A stretch of DNA of 64,000 nt from Verrucomicrobiaceae bacterium (GTDB lineage: Bacteria; Verrucomicrobiota; Verrucomicrobiia; Verrucomicrobiales; Akkermansiaceae): assembly GCA_027491155.1 (NCBI GenBank), contig JAIXWR010000036.1:62001-126000 (forward strand). The letters are read 5' to 3'. The notes below the pieces were generated by a model. It saw only the letters and a list, made by a program, of their open reading frames with translations. It did not search any database and was not told the DNA's origin. Shown piece by piece: positions 1 through 7,172 of this stretch. Both the position numbers and the translations under genes were made by a program. Position 1 is the stretch's first letter, and each line of letters opens with the position of its first letter.

Positions 1-2
1 TT

Positions 3-2738
3 CACGGGATCGCGATGGCGGAGCTGGTCCCGCTGGACTTGCGGGGCGACGGTCTCGTCGGCGGGGCGGTCGTTTCCTCGCAGCCGCGGCTGTCCTGGCG
101 GGTCGAGTCGGAACAGCGGGCGCAAGCGCAGACGGCCTGGCAGGTCCTGGTGGCAAGCAGCGCCGAAGTCCTGGCCAAGGACCAGGGCGATCTGTGGGAC
201 TCCGGCAAGCAGGCCGCGCCGCGCTCGCCCTCGGCGACCTATGGCGGAAAGGCGCTGGAAGCGGGCAAGCGCTACCATTGGAAAGTCCGCTGCTGGGACC
301 GCGCGGGGCAGGCGTCGGCATGGAGCCAGCCGGCGCTGCTGGAGATCGCGCCGATGTCGCCGGCCGACTGGCAGGGCGCGCGCTGGATCGACGATGGCCT
401 CGACAATCCGCTGAAGGACGAGGATTTCTACCGGCCCGACCCTGCGCCCTTGTTGAGGCGGGAATTCACGCTGGCCAAGCCGGTCGTGCGGGCGCGGCTC
501 CATGTCGCGGGGCCGGGTTACGTGCGGACCAGCCTGAACGGTGAACGGCTCGCCGACGAGGCGCTCGACCCGCCGTGGACGGCCTTCGACAAGCGCATCC
601 TCTTCCGCAGCCACGATGTGACCGCTGCCGTGAAAGAGGGCGCGAATTGCCTCGGGCTCTCGCTCGGGAACGGCTGGTTCAACCCGCTGCCGCTGCGGAT
701 GTGGGGTCATCGCAACATCCGCGGCAGCTTGGTCACCGGCCGGCCGCGGGCGATCGCCTGCCTGGTCGTCGAGCACCCCGACGGCACGAGCACCACGGTC
801 ACCACCGGCCCGGGCTGGAAGGTCGCGCCGGGCCCGACGCTGAGGAACAGCATCTTCCTTGGAGAAGAGCGCGATGCCCGGCTCGCGATCGCTGGCTGGG
901 ACAAGGCCGGCTTCGATGCCTCCGCGTGGAAGGCCGTTCGTGTCAGCGATGCACCGCTGGAACCGCTGAAGCCGATCCTCGACATGCCGCCGGTGCGTGC
1001 CACGGAGACGATCCGGCCGGTGGCGGTCAACTCGCCGGCGAAGGGCGTGTTCATCGTGGACTTCGGCACGAATTTCACCGGCATCCCCGAGATCGATCTC
1101 GAGGTTCCGGCGGGCGACCGCATCGTGCTTCGCTACGGCGAGATCCTGAACCCCGACGGCACGCTGAACCCGATGACCAGCGTCTGCGGGCAGATCAAGG
1201 GGATGCGCAAGGACAAGCAGGGCGTGGAGAGCCCGATCGGCGGACCCGGTGCGCCGGCCATCGCGTGGCAACAGGACGTTTTCACCGCGGGCGGCGGCGG
1301 CAAGGAGACCTATCGGCCGGACTTCACCTTCCACGCGTTCCGTTACATGGAGATCACCGGGCTGTTAGAGGCACCGGCCTTGGAAAGCATCCGGGGCATC
1401 CGGCTGCATTCGGAGCTGCCCGATGCCGGTTCCTTCTCCTGCTCGAACGAGCTCTTCAACCGGATCCAGAAGATCACCCGCAACACCTTCCTCAACAACG
1501 TCGTCAGCGTGCAGTCCGACTGTCCGCACCGCGAGCGCTTCGGCTACGGCGGCGACATCGCGGTGACCAGCGAGGCGTATCTGATGAACTTCGACATGGC
1601 CGGCTTTTACGCCAAGACCGTGCGCGACTGGGCGGACGGCGCGCGTCCGGACGGGAACTTCACCGACACGGCACCTTTCGTCGGCGTGCAGTACTGCGGC
1701 GTCGGCTGGGCGATGGTGCATCCGCTTTTGTTAGAGCAGCTCCACCAGCACTACGGTGACAAGGCGCTGATCGCGGAGCAGCTCCCGGCGGCGATCCGGT
1801 GGTTCGATCTCGAGGCGTCGAAGCGCAAGGACGGGCTGGTGACTTCGGGTCTTGGCGACCACGAGGCCTTGAAAAGGATCGCCGGCCCGGTGCTGACCAC
1901 GCCGATGTTCATCGACACCGCGCGGCGGTTGGCCCGGCTGTCGCGGATCATCGGCGGCGAGAGCGACGCCGTGCGCTTCGGGAAGATGGCGGACGAGTCC
2001 ACCGCGGCCTGGGTGAAGGCTTTCCTCGATCCCTCGTCCGGCAAGGTCGGCGGGGGCTCGCAATCCGAGCAGGTGATGGCGCTGGCGTTCGGCGTGGTGC
2101 CGGAGGCCGCGCGCCAGGCTGTGTTCGACAAGCTGGTCGCGGACCTCGGCGCGGCGCCGGACGGTCCCTCGCTGAGCACCGGCATCTTCGGCACCCGTTT
2201 CCTGATGGAGGAACTCACGCGCCGCGGCCGGCACGACGTCGCCATCGCGCTGGCGGATCGCAAGACCTTCCCGTCCTGGGGCTGGATGCTGGAGAACGGC
2301 GCGACCACGCTGTGGGAGACCTGGAAGGAGAGCGACAACACCTTCTCGCACAACCACCCGATGTTCGGCTCCATCTCGGCCTGGTTCATCCGCCATCTCG
2401 GCGGCATCCAGGCGGCGGACGATGCCGTGGGCTTCGACCGCATCGTGATCCGCCCGCAGACCGGCCACGGCCTGGAGTGGGTGAAGTCGTCGCACCGCAG
2501 CGTGCGCGGGAGGATCGAGTCGAACTGGAAAGCCGCCGCGGGCGTGAAGGAGTTCGAGATCGTGATCCCGCCGGACAGCGAGGCGCTGGTCGAGCTGCCG
2601 GTCGCGGAAGGCGAAGTCGTCACCGAGTCCGGCAAGCCGCTGGCGGAGGCGGAGGGCGTGGAATTGCTGGAGGCACCGGTGCACCGGATGAAGGTCGGCA
2701 GCGGACGGTATCGCTTTGCGGTGCGGGCGGGGAAGTGA
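3..2738 (+). CDS. Alpha-L-rhamnosidase (GH78), probably 5'-truncated by the window edge
   Basis: Predicted exo-acting enzyme that removes terminal alpha-L-rhamnose from plant or algal polysaccharides and glycosides. From the ATG at 15 there are 907 residues. An N-terminal Ig-like domain ('QPRLSWRV') is followed by beta-sandwich domains, then an (alpha/alpha)6 barrel. The family signature around residues 502-515 reads SDCPHRERFGYGGD, where the acidic residues belong to the GH78 active site; 'WGWMLENGATTLWETW' near residue 755 is also typical. The frame is open to the window edge and the residues before the ATG (HGIA) look like the end of a signal peptide, so the true start is probably upstream and the enzyme secreted. 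No operon partner is visible. Family call is firm; substrate is inferred. Confidence 0.9.
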   Translation, partial: HGIAMAELVPLDLRGDGLVGGAVVSSQPRLSWRVESEQRAQAQTAWQVLVASSAEVLAKDQGDLWDSGKQAAPRSPSATYGGKALEAGKRYHWKVRCWDRAGQASAWSQPALLEIAPMSPADWQGARWIDDGLDNPLKDEDFYRPDPAPLLRREFTLAKPVVRARLHVAGPGYVRTSLNGERLADEALDPPWTAFDKRILFRSHDVTAAVKEGANCLGLSLGNGWFNPLPLRMWGHRNIRGSLVTGRPRAIACLVVEHPDGTSTTVTTGPGWKVAPGPTLRNSIFLGEERDARLAIAGWDKAGFDASAWKAVRVSDAPLEPLKPILDMPPVRATETIRPVAVNSPAKGVFIVDFGTNFTGIPEIDLEVPAGDRIVLRYGEILNPDGTLNPMTSVCGQIKGMRKDKQGVESPIGGPGAPAIAWQQDVFTAGGGGKETYRPDFTFHAFRYMEITGLLEAPALESIRGIRLHSELPDAGSFSCSNELFNRIQKITRNTFLNNVVSVQSDCPHRERFGYGGDIAVTSEAYLMNFDMAGFYAKTVRDWADGARPDGNFTDTAPFVGVQYCGVGWAMVHPLLLEQLHQHYGDKALIAEQLPAAIRWFDLEASKRKDGLVTSGLGDHEALKRIAGPVLTTPMFIDTARRLARLSRIIGGESDAVRFGKMADESTAAWVKAFLDPSSGKVGGGSQSEQVMALAFGVVPEAARQAVFDKLVADLGAAPDGPSLSTGIFGTRFLMEELTRRGRHDVAIALADRKTFPSWGWMLENGATTLWETWKESDNTFSHNHPMFGSISAWFIRHLGGIQAADDAVGFDRIVIRPQTGHGLEWVKSSHRSVRGRIESNWKAAAGVKEFEIVIPPDSEALVELPVAEGEVVTESGKPLAEAEGVELLEAPVHRMKVGSGRYRFAVRAGK

Positions 2739-2794
2739 GCCGTCCCGCGATGCTGCTTGCCCGCTGGCATCCCCCGTGCTGGGATGGAAGGGCC

Positions 2795-3043
2795 ATGCCT
2801 GCGAAAAAAGCTGCCAAGAAAGCGGCGAAGAAAGCCGCTGCCAAGACTCCCGCCAAGAAGGCGGCGACGAAAGCCGCGAAAAAAGCGGCCGCTCCGAAGG
2901 CTGCGAAGCCTTCGTCTGCCGGGAAATCCGCCCATAGCGTCGAGGTCGCCGCCTACCTGAACTACCGCTCGCGGATCGAGAAGGGGCTGCCGGGCGACCA
3001 CATCGGCGACTGGCTCGCCGCGGAGAAAATGCCCGATGTCTGA
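2795..3043 (+). CDS. Lysine/alanine-rich histone H1-like small basic protein
   Basis: An 82-residue protein. Residues 3-45 are AKKA/KKAA repeats rich in lysine, alanine and proline, resembling eukaryotic histone H1 tails and bacterial Hc1-like DNA-binding proteins. Residues 48-82 form a small non-repetitive domain (HSVEVAAYLNYRSRIEKG...GDWLAAE) that resembles DUF2934 modules. A role in nucleoid or RNA binding is inferred from charge and composition. It stands alone, 56 bp after the rhamnosidase and just before hom. Low-complexity AAG/GCG codons could mimic a gene, but the clean ATG, the folded tail and the stop before hom support it. Confidence 0.75.
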   Translation: MPAKKAAKKAAKKAAAKTPAKKAATKAAKKAAAPKAAKPSSAGKSAHSVEVAAYLNYRSRIEKGLPGDHIGDWLAAEKMPDV

Positions 3044-3091
3044 CCCGCTTTGGGCTTTTCCGCCCCCCGCCGCGGGCCGACAGTCCGCCGC

Positions 3092-4405
3092 GTGAACTGC
3101 TCATCCCTTGGCATCGGCCTGGCCGGTCTCGGCACCGTCGGCTCCGGCGTGGTGCTCGCCCTCGAACGCAATGCCGGCCTGATTTCCGCCCGCACCGGCG
3201 GCCAGGTGAAACTGGAAATCGCCAAGGTGCTGGTGCGCGACCCCGCGAAACTGCGGCCGGTCACCTTGCCGGAGGAAGTCCTCACGACCTCGTGGCGCGA
3301 ACTGGTCGAGGATCCCGCGGTGGACATCGTCGTCGAGCTGATCGGCGGCACCACGGATGCTTTTGACATTGTCGCCGCCGCGCTGAAGGCCGGCAAGCCG
3401 GTGGTCACCGGCAACAAGGCCCTGCTCGCCGAGCGCGGCGTGGAACTGTTCGCGCTGTCGAAGGAACACGACACGCCGATCCATTTCGAAGCCGCGGTGG
3501 CCGGCGGCATCCCGATCATCAAGACGGTCCAGGAATCCTTCATCGGCAACCGCATCCACTCGATCGTCGGGATCATCAACGGCACTTCGAACTACATCCT
3601 CGAGCGGATGACCAACGCCGCGCTCGAGTTCCCCGCCGCCCTGGCCGAGGCGCAGGCGCTGGGCTACGCGGAGGCCGACCCGGCGCTCGACGTGAACGGC
3701 TGGGATGCCGCCCACAAGGCGATCCTGTTGGCGACGCTGGCCTACGGTTTCCCGATCGATCCCGCGAAAGTCCATGTCGCGGGGATCGAGCAAGTCCGAC
3801 CGATCGACATTGAGTTCGCGACCCGCCTCGGCTACGTGGTCAAACTGCTGGCCGTCGTCCGCGAGCATGCGGACGGCGCGGTCGAGTTGCGCGTCCAGCC
3901 GTCCTTCATCGCGAAGTCGCACATCCTCGCCAGCGTGCAGGGTGTCTTCAACGCGGTGGCGGTTCACGGCGATGCGGCGGGTGAGTCGCTTTTCTACGGT
4001 CGCGGCGCGGGGCAGGATCCGACTGCCTCGTCGGTGGTCGCGGACCTGGTCGAAGCCGCCCGCTCGCTGGCCCATGCCAACGGCCACCGCGGCTTCCTGC
4101 CGTATCGCGAGAAGGGCGAGCTGCTGCCGGTGGAGGACACGGAAACGGCCTACTACGTCCGCTTCGATGTCACCGACCGCCCGGGCGTGATCGCCGAGGT
4201 GGCGCGGGTCCTGGCCGACGCCGGGATCGGCATTTCCGGCACCCATTCGCCGGTCAAGCCGGACCAGCCCGACGCGGCCTTCCTCGACATGGTCTTCCTG
4301 CTGCACACCTGCCGCTTCGGCCTGCTCCAGGAGACGCTGCGGAAGATCGAGGCGCTGGATTGCATCAACAGCACGCCTGTGGTGTTCCGGATCGAGAAGC
4401 TGTGA
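3092..4405 (+). CDS. hom: Homoserine dehydrogenase
   Basis: NAD(P)-dependent reduction of aspartate semialdehyde to homoserine in the Thr/Met branch of the aspartate pathway; cytosolic. About 437 residues. Near the N-terminus is a Rossmann glycine motif (GLAGLGTVGSGV). The substrate region includes 'GTSNYILERM' and 'ALGYAEADPALDVNGWDAAHK', both hallmark homoserine dehydrogenase motifs. A C-terminal ACT domain ('YYVRFDVTDRPGVIAEVARVL') suggests allosteric feedback, typically by threonine. I chose the GTG at 3092 because it sits just before the Rossmann strand; a TTG at 3050 would add 14 unlikely residues. No Shine-Dalgarno sequence is obvious. metX, the next methionine-branch enzyme, is at 43398-44543. 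Confidence 0.95.
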   Translation: MNCSSLGIGLAGLGTVGSGVVLALERNAGLISARTGGQVKLEIAKVLVRDPAKLRPVTLPEEVLTTSWRELVEDPAVDIVVELIGGTTDAFDIVAAALKAGKPVVTGNKALLAERGVELFALSKEHDTPIHFEAAVAGGIPIIKTVQESFIGNRIHSIVGIINGTSNYILERMTNAALEFPAALAEAQALGYAEADPALDVNGWDAAHKAILLATLAYGFPIDPAKVHVAGIEQVRPIDIEFATRLGYVVKLLAVVREHADGAVELRVQPSFIAKSHILASVQGVFNAVAVHGDAAGESLFYGRGAGQDPTASSVVADLVEAARSLAHANGHRGFLPYREKGELLPVEDTETAYYVRFDVTDRPGVIAEVARVLADAGIGISGTHSPVKPDQPDAAFLDMVFLLHTCRFGLLQETLRKIEALDCINSTPVVFRIEKL

Positions 4406-4534
4406 CGGTGCGCGGATTCGGGATTGATGGGGAGGGAATGGGAGGATTTGCGGAGCCGTGCGAAGGCTTTCGCGATGGAGTCATGGCAGCGTGATCGACC
4501 GCTCCGGCGATCGCCAACCCCAACCCACCCACCC

Positions 4535-5179
4535 ATGAACACCCGATCCAACCTGTGGAAGGCCGCGCTTTCCTGCGCAGCTTCCGTGCTGACTTCGCAT
4601 GCCGCGACCCTGCAGCTCGACCATCCTTTCGGCGAGCCGGACGCCCCGCCGGCCGGTCCGGTGCCGTGGTTGACCGTCACCACCACGAGTTCCGTTCCGA
4701 ACGTGGTGATCATCGAATTCATGACAACCAACCTGACGGGCGGCGAGTTCGTCTCCGAGTGGTTCATGAACCTGGATCCCGCCATGGACGTGACCCAGCT
4801 TTCCTTCACGCTGCAGAACCAGACCGGTGCCTTCATCCTGCCGACCATCGGGCAGGCGACGAACGGCTTCAAAGCGGACGGCGACGGGTTCTTCGACATC
4901 CGCCTGACCTTCGATACCTCCGGGACGAACGAGCACCGGTTCACGGCGGGAGACTCGGTCCGATACACGGTGAGCGGCCCCGGCCTCCTCGCTTCTTCTT
5001 TCACGTTCCTGAGCGCTCCGGATGGTGGCGACGGGCCGTTTTACTCGGCGGCGCACGTCAACGGCACCGGAGCCGGCGGGCTGGAAAGCCGCTGGATCGC
5101 CGCGGTGCCCGAGCCCTCGTCGGCGCTGCTCCTGATCGCGGGAGCCGGCCTGCTCGGTAGGCGCCGTCGGCGCGGTTGA
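4535..5179 (+). CDS. PEP-CTERM sorting-domain protein, function unknown
   Basis: 214-residue secreted protein. Residues 1-23 form a signal peptide ending in 'SHAAT'. The middle is a beta-rich domain of unknown function. The C-terminus is a textbook PEP-CTERM tag: VPEPSSALLLIAGAG, then a hydrophobic stretch and a tail of arginines. Such tags direct processing by an exosortase and export to the surface or exopolysaccharide; no exosortase is encoded in this window. The ATG at 4535 starts the signal peptide; longer in-frame extensions lack any secretory character. It is convergent with the barrel gene, 3 bp apart. A second PEP-CTERM protein lies at 58015-58740. Confidence 0.85.
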   Translation: MNTRSNLWKAALSCAASVLTSHAATLQLDHPFGEPDAPPAGPVPWLTVTTTSSVPNVVIIEFMTTNLTGGEFVSEWFMNLDPAMDVTQLSFTLQNQTGAFILPTIGQATNGFKADGDGFFDIRLTFDTSGTNEHRFTAGDSVRYTVSGPGLLASSFTFLSAPDGGDGPFYSAAHVNGTGAGGLESRWIAAVPEPSSALLLIAGAGLLGRRRRRG

Positions 5180-5182
5180 GCC

Positions 5183-6397
5183 CTAGAAGCGCCAGCCGAT
5201 GCCGGTGCCCCACAGGTGCTCTCCGGCGACCGGGTCGTCCTCGGTGTGGGTGAAGGTGTAGCCGGCCTTGAGGAGAACCTCGGGCCGGATGCGCCAGCCG
5301 CCGCCGATTTCCGCCCGCCAGACATCCGACTGCCACGCGAAAGGCGCGCCGCCGGGACCGACGGCTTCGTTCGCGAGCATCTGGCCGATGCGTGCGGCGA
5401 GCCAGACGCCCGGCGAGACCTTGTAGCGGGCCTGGACGAACCAGGAGGCGGCTTGCAGGTCGCCGGAGCTGGCGGTTTCGAATTCGGTCAGCAACACTTC
5501 GCCGGAGACGATCCAGTCGTGACGGGCCCAGCGGACGTCGAGGCCGAGCGAGTTCTGGACCAGATCGTCGCGGTCGACGCCGGCGGCATTCACTTCCGGC
5601 CAGGACCCGCGGCTGGCGGAAAGCCCGAGCGCCCAGGTCGCGTCCGGCCGGTAGCCGACGCGGGCGGTCACGGTGGGATGGCTGAAATTGATCTCTTGCC
5701 AGGTGTCCGGATGGGACGACAACGCGGAGTTTTTCACCTCCAGGGCGTAGTCGAAGCGTTCGGTCGATCCGAACACGCCGCCGCCGATCCCGTAGCCGGC
5801 ACCCCAGATCATCGAGGCCCAACTGTCCTTCGGCAGCATGGAGAGCGGCAAGGCGCCGGCACCCGGTCCCCCCGGACCACCCGGACCGCCGGGACCCGCC
5901 GGTCCGCCGGTGTTGAGCGGGCTGCCCGGCGAGGTCGGGCTGACGCCGATGATTTGGCTGTAAGGCAGCGGCGCGAGCAGGAAGGGATCGTCGAAGAAGT
6001 CGTGCTGGCCGGACCACGAGCCGAAGAACGAGGCGTATTTGCCGATCTGGAAGTTCAGCCTCTGGTCGTCGAAGACCCGCCAGCGGAGGAAGGCCTCGTC
6101 GATCCGCAGTTCGCCATCGGGCGCGCTGCCGGCATCGAAGCCGCGGTCCCAGCGGGTGCTGGAGTGGAAGGTGAAGTGCTCCCCCGCGGCGGCATCGACC
6201 TCGAGCGCGAAGCGCGGCGCGAAGAAGGCATCGTCATCGTAGCCGAGCAAGGCGGGCGCGGGCGTGTCGCCGGACCACAGCACGGCTTCGATCGACGGCC
6301 GGAGGTCGATCTGGAAGTTTCCGTTCTCCGGGCCGAACGAGATGCCGTCCTGGGCGCACGCGGCCGCGGCGGTGAAGGGCAGGAGGAAGCGCTTCAC
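5183..6397 (-). CDS. Outer-membrane beta-barrel (porin-like) protein with a glycine/proline-rich loop
   Basis: 404-residue predicted outer-membrane protein. It has a short signal peptide (residues 1-15, FLLPFTAAAACAQ), alternating amphipathic strands throughout, and a C-terminal aromatic end (GIGWRF), as expected for BAM-inserted barrels. About one third in there is a collagen-like GGPAGPGGPGGPGGPG loop, probably surface exposed or a plug linker. The GTG start at 6397 overlaps the stop of the upstream gene (GTGA), so translation is probably coupled. The partner resembles a periplasmic plastocyanin-like protein, so the pair may serve uptake or redox at the envelope. Substrate unknown. The barrel call rests on signal peptide, strand pattern and C-terminus only. 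Confidence 0.75.
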   Translation of the reverse strand: MKRFLLPFTAAAACAQDGISFGPENGNFQIDLRPSIEAVLWSGDTPAPALLGYDDDAFFAPRFALEVDAAAGEHFTFHSSTRWDRGFDAGSAPDGELRIDEAFLRWRVFDDQRLNFQIGKYASFFGSWSGQHDFFDDPFLLAPLPYSQIIGVSPTSPGSPLNTGGPAGPGGPGGPGGPGAGALPLSMLPKDSWASMIWGAGYGIGGGVFGSTERFDYALEVKNSALSSHPDTWQEINFSHPTVTARVGYRPDATWALGLSASRGSWPEVNAAGVDRDDLVQNSLGLDVRWARHDWIVSGEVLLTEFETASSGDLQAASWFVQARYKVSPGVWLAARIGQMLANEAVGPGGAPFAWQSDVWRAEIGGGWRIRPEVLLKAGYTFTHTEDDPVAGEHLWGTGIGWRF

Positions 6398-7047
6398 GGC
6401 ACGACCGCGGTTTGGGTGAAATCGGCGGCGACGGTCTTGCCGGCGCTGACGGTGATGGAGGTGGACCACTTCGCCTTTTCGTCGAACTGGGCGTGGAGCG
6501 TGTAGGTGCCCGGCGGCAGGCCGGTGAGGGTGAACTTGCCGGCGGCATCGGTGGTCGTGAAGTAGCGGCTGTCGACGACGAGGATCACCGCCTTCATGTG
6601 GTCGTGGATCTCGCATTGCAGGCGGACCAGTCCGGTCTTGTCGAAAGTGACGGCGGGCGCGGGGCGTTCGCTCTTCTTGTAGCGCCCGGCGTCGAAGCGC
6701 TTGGTGCGGGACAGCGAGAAGACGTTGTGGAAGTCCGGGTCGTCGTTGGGGAACTCGACCGTGGTGCGCAGCGGCACGACCAGCAGGCTCTGGGCGAATT
6801 GGTAGCCTTTCTGGTTGAGGGCGATCTTCGGCGGCGACGCGGGGGCGGCGGTGTCCTTGCCTTCGATCCACACTCCGGCGCGGGGCGGCGGCGGCGGCGA
6901 GACCTTGCCGGAGATGGTGCCGGTGTATTTCTCCACCGCGATCCGGCCGCGCGGCCGGGCCGGGAGCGGGACGGTGCCGGTGACCGAGCCGGTCGGAGCG
7001 GCATCGGCATGGAGCGCGAGCAGGAGGAGCAGGGTGGGGATGCGCAT
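6394..7047 (-). CDS. Periplasmic cupredoxin/plastocyanin-like protein with a carboxypeptidase-regulatory-like domain
   Basis: 217-residue secreted protein with a signal peptide at residues 1-16. Residues about 75-160 resemble methylamine-utilisation and plastocyanin-like proteins: 'TTVEFPNDDPDFHNVFSLS' and 'CEIHDHMKAVILVVDS' contribute His, Cys, His and Met-type copper ligands. Residues about 160-217 are a transthyretin-like carboxypeptidase-regulatory fold ('GKFTLTGLPPGTYTLHAQF'). The protein may bind copper or pass electrons or ligands near the outer membrane. It is translationally coupled (4-nt overlap) to the downstream barrel protein and diverges from the Ser/Thr kinase gene. Function beyond fold is unknown. 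Confidence 0.75.
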   Translation of the reverse strand: MRIPTLLLLLALHADAAPTGSVTGTVPLPARPRGRIAVEKYTGTISGKVSPPPPPRAGVWIEGKDTAAPASPPKIALNQKGYQFAQSLLVVPLRTTVEFPNDDPDFHNVFSLSRTKRFDAGRYKKSERPAPAVTFDKTGLVRLQCEIHDHMKAVILVVDSRYFTTTDAAGKFTLTGLPPGTYTLHAQFDEKAKWSTSITVSAGKTVAADFTQTAVVP

Positions 7048-7172
7048 GGGATTTTCGCCACGGGATAGCCGGACGCGGCCCCGGCTGGGAAGTCAAAACG
7101 CGCCGCGGAGGCCGGGCTGAAATTGCTTTCCGGCGGGCGGCATCGCGGATGGGATGGCGCGGCGGATCTCCG

